DNA of 64,000 bases. Origin: Mycolicibacterium aurum. Lineage in GTDB: Bacteria; Actinomycetota; Actinomycetes; Mycobacteriales; Mycobacteriaceae. The notes under the pieces were generated by a model that was not told the origin of the DNA, ran no database searches, and saw only the letters and a program-made list of their open reading frames with translations. Within the stretch, counting starts at the first letter, position 1. Each line of letters begins with the position of its first letter. The DNA is taken from contig LT549889.1 in the NCBI GenBank assembly GCA_900078775.1, forward strand, positions 3,224,001 through 3,288,000. The letters are read 5' to 3'. This document shows, piece by piece, positions 1 to 13,640 of this stretch. The position numbers and the translations under genes are program-made.

Positions 1-248
1 CGCAGCTGCTCACCGGCCTTGTTCTCCACCACCCAGACGGTGACGGCGGCCCCGGCCTCCGCTTCCGTGAGCTCCTCGGTGGTCCAGCACGGCGGGGTCA
101 TCCAGTTCAGCGGCTTGTAGGCGCGGTCATCGGCGTGCACGCTCACCGATCCATCGGCCTTGAACAGCAGCAGGCGGCGGGCGGACGGGAGGTGGGCGGT
201 GAGCCGGCCGACGTAGTCGACGGTGCACTGGGCGATGACGAGACGCAC
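1..248 (-). CDS. nucS: Mismatch-specific endonuclease NucS/EndoMS (5' part only)
   Basis: The minus strand from a GTG at 248 reads [20 protein letters not shown] and continues open to the window edge, so only the first 82 codons are present. This start, and the later '[20 protein letters not shown]' stretch, are the hallmark N-terminus of actinobacterial NucS (EndoMS), which cuts mismatched DNA and serves as the mismatch-repair nuclease in organisms lacking MutS/MutL. The N-terminal DNA-binding domain is visible; the C-terminal RecB-like nuclease domain lies outside. It is divergent from the cyclase gene with a 46-bp gap, and a TAAGGT hexamer ends 6 nt before the GTG with no Shine-Dalgarno sequence, suggesting a leaderless mRNA. 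Family assignment is by recognition. Confidence 0.9.
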   Translation of the reverse strand, partial: MRLVIAQCTVDYVGRLTAHLPSARRLLLFKADGSVSVHADDRAYKPLNWMTPPCWTTEELTEAEAGAAVTVWVVENKAGEQL

Positions 249-254
249 GCAACC

Positions 255-260
255 ACCTTA
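255..260 (-). promoter_or_regulatory. Putative -10 box of nucS (leaderless)
   Basis: TAAGGT on the minus strand, six nucleotides from the nucS GTG. It fits the mycobacterial TANNNT -10 consensus at a distance that would put the transcript start on the start codon. Confidence 0.5.
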
Positions 261-279
261 GATTGCGGGCGGCGTTCAC

Positions 280-285
280 TAGGCT
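280..285 (+). promoter_or_regulatory. Putative -10 box of the cyclase gene (leaderless)
   Basis: TAGGCT on the plus strand, nine nucleotides before the ATG at 295, with no ribosome binding site between. It lies back to back with the nucS -10 box inside a 46-bp intergenic region. Confidence 0.45.
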
Positions 286-294
286 GGCGCCACG

Positions 295-1899
295 ATGACG
301 GACACGAAGAGCGCGGCCCAACGTCTCGGCCGGGTCCTGGAACGGATGACGAGACAGACCGGTCGCGTCACCGGGACTCCGGAGTACGGGTCGTGGATCC
401 TCGGCCACGTCTCGGAGAGCCAGCAGCGCCGCCGTGTTCGCATCCAACTGATCCTGACCACGGTCCTGCTCGGGGCGAATCTGATCGGGGTGGTGGTGGC
501 CGGGCTGGTCGTCACGGTCACCTTCCCGGTGCCGAGCGTGTTCGATCCCCAGGTCCGCTGGATCACCTTCGCCGTGGCGCCGGCCTATGTGGTGCTGGCC
601 TTCGTGGTAGGTGTCGTCTGGGCCACCAACCGGGTCATCAACAACGTCAGGTGGGCCATCGCCGAACGCGAGCCCTCACAGCAGGACCAACTCAACACCT
701 TCTTCGCACCCTGGCGGTTGAGCCGGGTCCTGCTCGCGCTGTGGGGCGTCGGCGCGGCGGTGCTGACCCTGCTCTACGGGCTGCAGGACACCGACTACAT
801 CCCGAAGGTTCTGTTGGGCATCAGCTTTCCCGGCATCGTCGTCTCCGCCAGCAGTTACCTGTTCACCGAGTTCGCGCTGCGCCCCGTCGCCGCACAGGCG
901 CTCGAGGTCGGCCCGCCGCCGCGCCGATTCGCACCGGGCATCATGGGCCGCACGCTGACGGTATGGGCGCTGGGATCGGGGGTGCCCGTGCTCGGCATCC
1001 TGCTCGCCGCGGTCATCACCCTCTCGATGCAGATAGTGTCCCCCACCCAGTTCGCCGTCGCGGTGATGATCCTGGCGCTCTTCGCGCTGGCATTCGGTTT
1101 CATCCTGATGTGGATCCTGGCCTGGCTCACCGCCACCCCGGTGCGGGTGGTGCGCGCCGCGCTGAACCGGGTCGAGCAGGGCGACCTCGACACCAACCTG
1201 GTGGTGTTCGACGGTACCGAATTGGGACAGCTGCAACGCGGGTTCAACTCGATGGTCGCCGGCCTGCGTGAGCGCGAACGAGTGCGCGACCTGTTCGGCC
1301 GCCACGTCGGGCGCGAGGTGGCGGCACTGGCCGAACAGCAGCGCCCGCAACTCGGTGGGGAGGAACGGCACGCCGCGGTCATCTTCGTCGACATCATCGG
1401 CTCAACGAAACTGGTGACCAGCTTGCCCGCCCGCGAGATCGTGGAGCTGCTCAACCGATTTTTCGCCGTCGTCGTCGACGAGGTCGACCGGCACCACGGG
1501 CTGGTGAACAAGTTCGAGGGCGATGCCGTGCTGGCGGTCTTCGGGGCGCCGGCGGCCCTGGACAACACCGAGGACGAGGCGCTCGCGGCCGCCCGGGCGA
1601 TGGCGACCCGGTTGCGCGCCGAGGTTCCCGAGGTCGAGGCCGGGATCGGAGTCGCCGCCGGGCAGGTGGTGGCCGGCAACGTCGGCGCCAAGGAACGCTT
1701 CGAGTACACCGTGATCGGGGAACCGGTCAACGAGGCGGCCCGGCTCTGCGCCCACGCGAAGTCCCTCCCGGGCCACCTGGTGGCCTCCTCGGACACCCTG
1801 GCCAATGCCTCCGAAACCGAAAGCGCACATTGGCGATTGGGCGACGAGGTGCGCCTGCGCGGCCTCGATCAGCCGACCCGGCTGGCGCTACCGGCCTGA
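295..1899 (+). CDS. Membrane-bound class III adenylate/guanylate cyclase with HAMP domain
   Basis: A 534-residue protein with about six hydrophobic helices between residues 45 and 290, a HAMP linker around 285-335, and a C-terminal class III nucleotide cyclase domain. The catalytic metal aspartates are visible in FVDIIGST (Asp366) and NKFEGDAVLAVFG (Asp410), and the transition-state Asn/Arg motif in EPVNEAARLC. It should make cAMP from ATP at the inner membrane face, with the membrane part modulating activity. The layout matches the Rv1318c/Rv1319c/Rv1320c group next to nucS in M. tuberculosis; here one copy is present instead of three. The 3' end overlaps the convergent glutaminase gene by 12 bp. 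Substrate (ATP versus GTP) is inferred from the family. Confidence 0.9.
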   Translation: MTDTKSAAQRLGRVLERMTRQTGRVTGTPEYGSWILGHVSESQQRRRVRIQLILTTVLLGANLIGVVVAGLVVTVTFPVPSVFDPQVRWITFAVAPAYVVLAFVVGVVWATNRVINNVRWAIAEREPSQQDQLNTFFAPWRLSRVLLALWGVGAAVLTLLYGLQDTDYIPKVLLGISFPGIVVSASSYLFTEFALRPVAAQALEVGPPPRRFAPGIMGRTLTVWALGSGVPVLGILLAAVITLSMQIVSPTQFAVAVMILALFALAFGFILMWILAWLTATPVRVVRAALNRVEQGDLDTNLVVFDGTELGQLQRGFNSMVAGLRERERVRDLFGRHVGREVAALAEQQRPQLGGEERHAAVIFVDIIGSTKLVTSLPAREIVELLNRFFAVVVDEVDRHHGLVNKFEGDAVLAVFGAPAALDNTEDEALAAARAMATRLRAEVPEVEAGIGVAAGQVVAGNVGAKERFEYTVIGEPVNEAARLCAHAKSLPGHLVASSDTLANASETESAHWRLGDEVRLRGLDQPTRLALPA

Positions 1900-3180
1900 G
1901 GGCGCTGCGCCCAGGAATGCGGCGCCGGCGTCCACCGCGTCCTGCACGGTGCTGCGCCGGATGTCCTCGAAGTCCGAACCCGCACCGACCACCAACCGGT
2001 CCGGGTCGACGATGAATCCGGCCTTGCCCCGCGCCCGCAGCGCGGTGGTCATCCCGGCCAGCAATTCCTTGGCCGCATCGTCGATGTCGTCGGCCCGGGA
2101 GACGTCCAGGATGCCTACCGTGAAGTCGTCGCAGTTGCGGTCGACCGTGCGCACCACCTGCTCGGCGCCGCAGAACAACAGGTCGCCGTGCGCCTCGTAC
2201 ACCCGGATGCCGTCGCTCGGTTCATAGACGGCCCGCAGCGTCGCTCGCGAATCCCTCGAGACGGTCAGGAAGTGCAGCCCGAGCTCCTCGGAGAGCTTGC
2301 GGCACAACAGCACCGAGCGGACACTGTTGCCACGGGCGTCGAGCAGGGGCGAGTAGGAGCCGATACCCAGCTGGCCGGGCAGCACCGCCAGGATGCCGCC
2401 ACCGACACCACTCTTGGCCGGCATGCCGACCGCGCTGACCCAATCCCCGGCGGCGTCGTACATGCCGCAGGTCACCATCACCGACAGCGTGCGGCGGACC
2501 ACCAGCGCATCGGTGACCCGCCGTCCGGTCATCGGATTCACCCCGTTGCGGGCCAAGGTAGCCGCCATCCGCGCCAGGTCCGTCGCGGTCACCTTCAGCG
2601 AGCACTGCCGGAAGTACACGTCCAGCACCTCGTCCGGATCGTCTTCGAGCACACCGAAACTGGACAGCATGTAGGCGATCGCACGGTTGCGGTCTCCGGT
2701 GGCCTTCTCCGAGGCGTACACCTGCTCGTCGACGTGCAACTGCCGGCCCGCGAACGCCGAGTAGTAGTCCTGGATCAGTGCGAATCGTTCGTCCGGCGAG
2801 GATCCCGGGACCAGGGACACCGCGGCGATGGCGCCGGCGTTGATCATCGGGTTCTTCGGACGCTTGGTGATCTTGTCCACGCTGATCTCGTTGAACGCCT
2901 CACCGGAGGGCTCCACACCGATCTTCGCGTCGACGGCCGCACAGCCCGCGCTGTCCAGTGCGAGCGCATAGGTGAACGGCTTCGAGATCGACTGGATGGT
3001 GAATTCGACTGCGGCATCCCCGGACTCGTAGATGAACCCGTCCGATGAGGACAGCGCGACACCGAACCCGTTGGGGTCGACGCGGGTCAGCTCGGGGATG
3101 TAGCCGGCCAGTTCACCGTCGTCGACACCGGCGAACTCGGCACGGATCTGGTCGAGGTAGCTCTGTACCTGGTGGGACAC
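1888..3180 (-). CDS. glsA: Glutaminase A fused to a C-terminal STAS domain
   Basis: A 430-residue protein. Residues 1-310 are a serine-dependent beta-lactamase-fold glutaminase (L-glutamine to L-glutamate plus ammonia), with the SxxK catalytic motif at Ser64-Ile-Ser-Lys67 in 'FTIQSISKPF', a KNPMINAGA substrate stretch and 'MPAKSGVGGGI' near the end of the domain. Residues about 325-420 (VYEAHGDLLFCGAEQVVR...FTVGILDVSRADDI) look like a STAS/anti-sigma-antagonist domain, a fusion seen in some bacterial glutaminases but absent from the short E. coli enzymes. GTG start at 3180, preceded by a TAGACT -10-like box at 6 nt, suggests leaderless expression. It overlaps the cyclase gene tail-to-tail. 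Cytosolic; no signal peptide. Confidence 0.9.
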   Translation of the reverse strand: MSHQVQSYLDQIRAEFAGVDDGELAGYIPELTRVDPNGFGVALSSSDGFIYESGDAAVEFTIQSISKPFTYALALDSAGCAAVDAKIGVEPSGEAFNEISVDKITKRPKNPMINAGAIAAVSLVPGSSPDERFALIQDYYSAFAGRQLHVDEQVYASEKATGDRNRAIAYMLSSFGVLEDDPDEVLDVYFRQCSLKVTATDLARMAATLARNGVNPMTGRRVTDALVVRRTLSVMVTCGMYDAAGDWVSAVGMPAKSGVGGGILAVLPGQLGIGSYSPLLDARGNSVRSVLLCRKLSEELGLHFLTVSRDSRATLRAVYEPSDGIRVYEAHGDLLFCGAEQVVRTVDRNCDDFTVGILDVSRADDIDDAAKELLAGMTTALRARGKAGFIVDPDRLVVGAGSDFEDIRRSTVQDAVDAGAAFLGAAPSGR

Positions 3181-3186
3181 ACCACG

Positions 3187-3192
3187 AGTCTA
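3187..3192 (-). promoter_or_regulatory. Putative -10 box of glsA (leaderless)
   Basis: TAGACT on the minus strand, six nucleotides before the GTG start. No Shine-Dalgarno sequence lies between. Confidence 0.5.
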
Positions 3193-3203
3193 GGCAGACG
3201 GCG

Positions 3204-5111
3204 TCAAGGCTGCGGGTACGGCGCGAACCGCTGGTTGTAACCGGCCTTGCGGAGGGCGATCTGGGCGGCCCGCTCGGCCGCGGTCACATACCGGGTGCCC
3301 GGCGGCAGCTGCGAATCCAGTTCGTCGAGTCGCACCACCCGCGCGCTCACCGTCGGCAGCTGCACCACCTCCGGATCGATGTCCTGGAACCGGATCGAGA
3401 TGGTGCCCTGGTTCAGCCCGCCGGTGGACACCCAGTTCGCGACACCGGGATCGGTGGGTGAGACGACGATCGTGTACGTACTCCGGCCGGCGTCGTCGGC
3501 CACGGCCTGGACGTTGTTCAGGCTGGTCTGCTCGTTCCAGTAATCCTTGGTGATGGTCCAGTCGTCGGTGACCGGGACGATGAAGTAGCCGGCCCCGGCA
3601 CGGTCGATGGTGATGACGAGGGCCTCGTCGTCGGCGAGCTGGAAGTAGCCGGCGCTCTGCAGTTGGGTGGCAAGGAATTCCGCGTTGCGAGTGGGGTTCT
3701 TGAGGACGTTGGGCTCGATGCGCTGGCCGGTGGTGGGGTCCTTGGTGGCGACGGCCATGTACTGCGCCTCGCGCTGGATGCCGAGCAACATGATGACGGC
3801 GGTCACCGCACCCCGGAGCACCGGCGGCACGAACGGCAGCGGGGGCACCACGGAGACCAGTGCCGTCAGCAGCTTGCTGCGCACCACCGTGGGCCCGATG
3901 CCGGGGATCGCGAATCCGCCGAGCTGACTGAACAGACTGTTCGGTGGGCCGCCCACGCGGGTGATCTCCAGGCTCATCGGATGCTGATTCGCCCAGTCCG
4001 ACAGGGTGTTCCGGGTGGCGATGAGGGTGGTGTCGGCGGTCAGTTGCAAGTGGTTCTGCCGCCCGTTGGCGGGCTTGGCGTCCGCGGTGATGGTGAACGT
4101 ACCGTCGGAGTTGATGACCAGTTGATCCTTGGTCAGTACCGCGGCGGTGTTGCCGGTCAGACCGGTCAAAACGCTGAACGTGGTGTCGGCGGGCAGATTG
4201 TCCAGATCGTCGAACCGGCCGGTGATCACGTACGACGACGCCCCGTTCACCCCCATGAAGCGGTAGATCGTGTCGGGGTTGTCGTACAGGATGCGCGACG
4301 CCCCCACCGCCCGGCCGTACCAGGTGTGCGGCGGGGCGACCTGCATGACGACCGTGGGTTTGGCGGAGTTCAGCAACTGCTGCTGGAAGGCCGACGCCAT
4401 CGCGTACGCGTTGACCGCCGCGTCGAGACGGGCGATGTTCTCCTGATCCGGGCCGTTGACGCGGTCGAACTGCTGCTGTGCGGCGCGCAGGAATCCGCCG
4501 CGCAGCACCGCTTTCGCCAGTTTGACGGGCAATGAGTCGGCGATGCGTTGGGCGAGCTTCTCCGCGCGCAGCTGGTCCGGGGTGCCCAGCGGGCTGACCG
4601 GGGCGGCGGCGGCGCTCGTCGTCTGTTCCTCGGCCACCGATTCCAGGGCCTTGGCGGTGTCGTGGCCGACCTCCCGGCGCGCCGCGGCGAGCACGGTGAG
4701 CGCCGCCGGGTTCTGCGCGGGCGACGGCGGGTCCTCGGATGAGCGGTGCTCCTCGGGGTCCGCGGCCGGGGCCCGGGTCAGGCCGGTTTCTGTTTCGGTG
4801 TTGGAGCGCACCGCCGGCCGGCGCGGCTCCCGCAGGGGCCGATCCGGCCCACCCGGTGTCCGCACGGACAGTGTGGCGCGCTCGATCGTTTTACGTTGTG
4901 GCGCCGGGGTTTTGACATCCCGCTCGGCGTCCCGTTCGGTGCCCCGTTCGGACTCCGAGCCACCGGCCGACTCCGAGTCACTCGATGCGCTCGAACTCGC
5001 GCCCGAATCGGTGCTGTCGGCGGATGCGGGACCCGCCGCGATGGCGGTCCCGACACCGAGTGCCACCGCAAGCGCGCCGACCCGTCCGATGACTGCCGCA
5101 CTGTGCCCCAT
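3204..5111 (-). CDS. Exported protein with Ser/Asp/Glu-rich linker; possible DUF1214-like domain
   Basis: A 635-residue protein with an N-terminal export signal (MGHSAAVIGRVGALAVALGV, then an Ala-rich segment ending in ASADS). A disordered Ser/Glu/Arg/Pro-rich linker follows to about residue 190, then a globular part that includes 'HTWYGRAVGASRILYDNPDT' and 'INSDGTFTITADAKP'. The latter resembles DUF1214/DUF1254-type beta-rich proteins, but I could not confirm a family and assign no activity. The GRVGALAVALG motif recurs at the N-terminus of two other large exported proteins here (42582-46799 and 48132-51281). An AAGGCGG-like ribosome site precedes the ATG, and TATAAC at 5150-5155 on the minus strand is a possible -10 box. 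It ends 23 bp upstream of glsA on the same strand. Confidence 0.7.
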   Translation of the reverse strand: MGHSAAVIGRVGALAVALGVGTAIAAGPASADSTDSGASSSASSDSESAGGSESERGTERDAERDVKTPAPQRKTIERATLSVRTPGGPDRPLREPRRPAVRSNTETETGLTRAPAADPEEHRSSEDPPSPAQNPAALTVLAAARREVGHDTAKALESVAEEQTTSAAAAPVSPLGTPDQLRAEKLAQRIADSLPVKLAKAVLRGGFLRAAQQQFDRVNGPDQENIARLDAAVNAYAMASAFQQQLLNSAKPTVVMQVAPPHTWYGRAVGASRILYDNPDTIYRFMGVNGASSYVITGRFDDLDNLPADTTFSVLTGLTGNTAAVLTKDQLVINSDGTFTITADAKPANGRQNHLQLTADTTLIATRNTLSDWANQHPMSLEITRVGGPPNSLFSQLGGFAIPGIGPTVVRSKLLTALVSVVPPLPFVPPVLRGAVTAVIMLLGIQREAQYMAVATKDPTTGQRIEPNVLKNPTRNAEFLATQLQSAGYFQLADDEALVITIDRAGAGYFIVPVTDDWTITKDYWNEQTSLNNVQAVADDAGRSTYTIVVSPTDPGVANWVSTGGLNQGTISIRFQDIDPEVVQLPTVSARVVRLDELDSQLPPGTRYVTAAERAAQIALRKAGYNQRFAPYPQP

Positions 5112-5276
5112 GAAGCCGCCTTCTGCCGGTATTGATTTCGTTATAGCAGCGGCCCCGCGCCACAGGGGCAGATCGGACCGATTCGGCAGCCACCCGGGGC
5201 TGCGGACCCACGCCGTCTGCGATGCCCTGCTACATGCCCCGGACTTCGCTCGTCGCCCGGCGCTGGGTATGACGCG

Positions 5277-5918
5277 TCAGGTGGCCGAGGCCTGGCGGCG
5301 TTTCACCCGAGAGCGGATGAACACACCGGCACCGATGACCGCCGCCGCGAGCACCAGGTACTGCAGCGTGGAGGCATAGGGGTCGACACGGTGCCAGTTC
5401 GCACCCAACAGGTAGCCGGCGAGGATGAAGGCCGAGTTCCAGATCAGGCTGCCGGACAGGGTCAGAGCGGTGAAGGCCGCGAAGTTCATCCGTTCGATGC
5501 CGGCCGGGATCGAGATGAAGCTGCGGAACAGCGGCAGCATCCGCCCGAAGAACACCGCCTTGTGCCCGTGCCGCTGGAACCAAGCCTTGGTCCTGTCGAA
5601 GTCCGCGCCGTCCATCAGGGGCATCCGCGCCACGATATGGCGCATCCGGTCGTGACCGAGCCAGGCACCCAGCGCATACAGCATCCAGGCCCCGATCACC
5701 GATCCGGCCGTCGTCCAGACGATCGCGCCCAGCAGGGACAGGTCGCCCAGTCGCGCGGCGAAGCCGGCCAGCGGCAGGATCACCTCGCTCGGAACGGGCG
5801 GGAACAGGTTCTCGGCCAGGATGGCCAGGCCGGCACCGGGGCCGCCGAGCTGCTCCATGAGGTCGACGGCCCAACCGGCCGGACCGTCCAACTGCGGGGC
5901 CTCTGCGGGGGAGGTCAT
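5277..5918 (-). CDS. DedA/SNARE-associated family membrane protein
   Basis: About 213 residues from the ATG at 5918, chosen because GAGGAG lies about 9 nt upstream on the minus strand; a longer reading exists, but its extra N-terminus is not protein-like. The protein has the DedA signature: an amphipathic re-entrant region with ENLFPPVPSEVILPLAGF and the downstream 'FFGRMLPLFRSFISIPAG' with its conserved Arg/Pro, followed by hydrophobic helices. DedA proteins are inner-membrane proteins, some shown to flip undecaprenyl phosphate or phospholipids; the exact substrate here is unknown. It is divergent from the ada-alkA/ogt operon and not obviously linked to it. Confidence 0.88.
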   Translation of the reverse strand: MTSPAEAPQLDGPAGWAVDLMEQLGGPGAGLAILAENLFPPVPSEVILPLAGFAARLGDLSLLGAIVWTTAGSVIGAWMLYALGAWLGHDRMRHIVARMPLMDGADFDRTKAWFQRHGHKAVFFGRMLPLFRSFISIPAGIERMNFAAFTALTLSGSLIWNSAFILAGYLLGANWHRVDPYASTLQYLVLAAAVIGAGVFIRSRVKRRQASAT

Positions 5919-6074
5919 GCGGTGGGTGCTCCTCATATCGTGGATGGCTGTGTGCGGCGCGGCGCGCCCTTCGCACCCGGGTACCCACCCGGGCACCCGC
6001 GGTGAAACCCCACCGGCCACATCGATGTCGGTTTCCCGCCAGTGCTATCGGTCTCCGGGTGTAAGGGTGAAGGC

Positions 6075-7571
6075 ATGCACGACGATTTCGACCGCTGTTA
6101 CCGGGCCGTCCAGTCCAAGGACGCCCGGTTCGACGGTTGGTTCGTCACCGCGGTGCTCACCACGGGGATCTATTGCCGGCCCAGTTGCCCGGTGCGCCCG
6201 CCGTTGGCCCGGAATCTGCGGTTCTATCCGACCGCGGCAGCGGCCCAGAAAGCCGGCTTCCGGGCCTGCAAACGCTGCCGCCCGGACGCCTCCCCCGGCT
6301 CCCCGGAGTGGAATGTCCGCGGTGACGTGGTCGCCCGCGCGATGCGCTTGATCGCCGACGGCACCGTCGACCGTTGCGGGGTCATCGGACTCGCCGCCCA
6401 ACTCGGCTACACCACCCGGCAGTTGGAGCGCCTCCTGCAGGCCGAGGTCGGCGCCAATCCGCTGGCGCTGGCCCGCGCCCAGCGGACCCAGACCGCGCGG
6501 GTGCTCATCGAGACGACCGATCTGCCGTTCGGCGATGTGGCCTTCGCGGCCGGGTTCAGCAGCATCCGGCAGTTCAACGACACCGTGCGGTCGGTCTGCG
6601 CGCTGACGCCGACCGATCTGCGCCGGCGCGCACGTGCCCGCGGCCGGGACGAGTCGGCCGGCCCGGACGCGCTGTCCCTGCGGCTGCCGGTGCGCACCCC
6701 GTTCGCGTACGAGGGTGTATTCGGGCATCTGGCCGCCAGTGCGGTGCCCGGCGTGGAGGAGGTCCGCGACGGTGCCTACCGCCGCACGTTGCGGCTGCCC
6801 TCGGGATCCGGGGTGGTGGCGCTGACGCCGCACCCCGACCACGTGCGGTGCCGGTTGGTCGTCGACGAGTTCCGGGACCTCGCCGCGGCGATCGCGCGGT
6901 GCCGGCGCCTGCTCGACCTCGATGCCGACCCGGCCGCGATCGTCGATGCGCTGAGCCCGGACCCGCAGCTGGGGCCCCTGGTAGCCAAGGCGCCGGGACA
7001 GCGCATCCCGCGCACCGTCGATGAGCAGGAACTGGCGGTGCGGGTGGTACTGGGCCAGCAGGTGTCCATCAAGGCGGCCCGCACCCACGCCGGCCGGCTC
7101 GCGGAGGCGTACGGGACGCCGTTCACCGATGCCGGGGGCGGGCTGACCCGTGTCTTCCCGTCCGTCGACCAGCTGGCCGGGCTGGATACGGCCGGCCTCG
7201 CCATGCCCGCGAGCCGACGGCGCACCCTGACCACGCTGGTCGCCGCGCTGGCCGACGGGGATATCGGTCTGAGCGCGGGGGCCGACTGGGACCGGGCGCG
7301 TCACCAACTGTCCGCGTTGCCCGGCGTCGGACCGTGGACCACGGAGCTGATCGCCATGCGGGGGCTGGGAGATCCGGATGCGTTCCCGGTGACCGATCTG
7401 GGAGTGCGGATTGCGGCCGAGGCCGCGGGACTTCCCGCCGGGGCGGACGCCCTGTCCGACCGCAGCGCCCGTTGGCGCCCGTGGCGGGCCTATGTGACAC
7501 AACATCTGTGGGCGTCGCTCGACCACCCGGTCAACGAGTGGCCACCACGCCCGATCCGACAGGAGCGATGA
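6075..7571 (+). CDS. alkA: Ada-AlkA fusion: methyl-sensing regulator plus 3-methyladenine DNA glycosylase
   Basis: A 498-residue fusion. Residues 1-75 are the Ada zinc domain with the four cysteines Cys34, Cys38, Cys65 and Cys68 (GIYCRPSCP ... FRACKRCRPD); the first is expected to accept methyl from DNA phosphotriesters. Residues about 85-190 form an AraC-type double helix-turn-helix. Residues 205-498 are an AlkA-type glycosylase with the HhH motif LPGVGPWTTELIAMRG and catalytic Asp near residue 441 (FPVTDLG). It therefore couples sensing and activation of the adaptive response to excision of alkylated bases. The ATG at 6075 matches homologs better than the upstream in-frame start. Its stop overlaps the ogt start, so they form one operon. 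It corresponds to Rv1317c. Confidence 0.93.
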   Translation: MHDDFDRCYRAVQSKDARFDGWFVTAVLTTGIYCRPSCPVRPPLARNLRFYPTAAAAQKAGFRACKRCRPDASPGSPEWNVRGDVVARAMRLIADGTVDRCGVIGLAAQLGYTTRQLERLLQAEVGANPLALARAQRTQTARVLIETTDLPFGDVAFAAGFSSIRQFNDTVRSVCALTPTDLRRRARARGRDESAGPDALSLRLPVRTPFAYEGVFGHLAASAVPGVEEVRDGAYRRTLRLPSGSGVVALTPHPDHVRCRLVVDEFRDLAAAIARCRRLLDLDADPAAIVDALSPDPQLGPLVAKAPGQRIPRTVDEQELAVRVVLGQQVSIKAARTHAGRLAEAYGTPFTDAGGGLTRVFPSVDQLAGLDTAGLAMPASRRRTLTTLVAALADGDIGLSAGADWDRARHQLSALPGVGPWTTELIAMRGLGDPDAFPVTDLGVRIAAEAAGLPAGADALSDRSARWRPWRAYVTQHLWASLDHPVNEWPPRPIRQER

Positions 7572-8068
7572 TGGCGGGCATGCAGTTTCGAGTCATGGAC
7601 AGTCCCTTCGGGACGCTGACACTGGCCGGCGTCGACGGCCGTCTGCATCACTTGCGGATGGAGGACCAGACCTACGAACCGAGCCGGGCCGGCTGGGAAT
7701 GCGACGACACCGCCTTCGCGGAGGCCGCGGAGCAGTTGACCGCCTACTTCGGCGGATCGCTCACCGAGTTCGATGTGGATCTGCAACTGGGCGGCACGGC
7801 GTTCCAGCGCCGGGTGTGGGAGGCCCTGCTGACCATCCCCTACGGCGAGACCCGCACATATGGGCAGATCGCGCAGCAGATCGGCGCTCCCACGGCATTT
7901 CGCGCCGTGGGTCTCGCGAACGGCCATAATCCGGTCGGCATCATCGTGCCGTGCCATCGGGTCATCGGCGCCGATGGCGGTCTGACCGGTTATGGCGGCG
8001 GATTGGACCGCAAGAGAATGCTTCTGAATATGGAGAAGAGCAAATCGGAATTGGCTCTTTTCGATTGA
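7571..8068 (+). CDS. ogt: Methylated-DNA--protein-cysteine methyltransferase
   Basis: A 165-residue O6-alkylguanine-DNA alkyltransferase. The suicide acceptor is Cys128 in the invariant PCHRVIG motif; the preceding ANGHNPVGIIV and the helix-turn-helix 'TYGQIAQQIGAPTAFRAVG' with its arginine finger are intact. It directly reverses O6-methylguanine. The start is placed at the second of two adjacent ATGs (7571), 5 nt after AGGAG at 7561-7565; ATG 7568 and 7580 are alternatives. The gene follows ada-alkA with an overlapping stop/start and is probably induced with it. A strong hairpin at 8129-8163 lies downstream and separates it from the oppositely oriented 5S gene. Confidence 0.93.
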   Translation: MAGMQFRVMDSPFGTLTLAGVDGRLHHLRMEDQTYEPSRAGWECDDTAFAEAAEQLTAYFGGSLTEFDVDLQLGGTAFQRRVWEALLTIPYGETRTYGQIAQQIGAPTAFRAVGLANGHNPVGIIVPCHRVIGADGGLTGYGGGLDRKRMLLNMEKSKSELALFD

Positions 8069-8128
8069 GCCATACCGAATGGCCGATTTTGTTGTCGGCC
8101 ATTGATCGAACCCCAGAATGCACAAATG

Positions 8129-8163
8129 CCGCGGCCCTCCAAACTGGGTTTGGAGGGCCGCGG
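8129..8163. terminator. Perfect 15-bp hairpin between ogt and the rrn operon
   Basis: Arms at 8129-8143 and 8149-8163 are exact inverted repeats (ccgcggccctccaaa and its complement) around a 5-nt loop. It sits 10 nt beyond the 3' end of 5S rRNA and about 60 bp after the ogt stop, so it can end transcription from both sides. The tract after the stem on the rRNA strand is only weakly T-rich. Confidence 0.85.
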
Positions 8164-8173
8164 GCTTAATGTG

Positions 8174-8288
8174 TGTTCGGCGGTGTCCTACTTTTCCACC
8201 CTTTTGGGTAGTATCATCGGCGCTGGCAGGCTTAGCTTCCGGGTTCGGGATGGGACCGGGCGTTTCCCTGCCGCTATGGCCGCCGTAA
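8174..8288 (-). rRNA. rrf: 5S ribosomal RNA
   Basis: The minus strand begins TTACGGCGGCCATAGCGGCA and ends near CACCGCCGAACA, the ends of mycobacterial 5S rRNA, with the conserved internal box CGGTCCCATCCCGAACCCGG. The length is about 115 nt. It is the last gene of the rRNA operon; ends are set by homology and may be off by a few bases. Confidence 0.95.
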
Positions 8289-8469
8289 CTTTATTCACCC
8301 GTTTCTGGGCGCCCCCTACACGTGGTGGGGGGAAGTGTGTTTTGGTGGTGGAGTGTGTCTACCCTTTGCGGGTCGATACGTGTCCTGTTTGTGGTGTGGT
8401 TGCGGGCGTCGTTTGGTGTGCGTCTTTTCTTACACGGTTTTATCTGCTACCCACTTTTGATGGGTGTGT
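8289..8469 (-). other. 23S-5S spacer
   Basis: About 180 bp between the two rRNA genes, rich in G and T on the plus strand. No tRNA gene or reading frame of interest is seen; it presumably holds RNase processing stems. Confidence 0.7.
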
Positions 8470-13490
<5,021 letters not shown>

Positions 13491-13640
13491 CAACCCGACC
13501 AAAGTCAGGTGGAATTCGAATCAGAAAAATTCGACCAAACAAAAGACACCAAAACTGGCATCAAAAAAACCATCCCCAAGCGGCAGGAAGACGGGGAGTC
13601 CCCCACCAAGGATGGCAAAAAAACAACAAACAAAAACCAC

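Noticed and set aside
5230..5988. 252-codon minus-strand frame beside the DedA gene
   Set aside because: Out-of-phase Arg/Pro/Gly-rich reading of the DedA gene.
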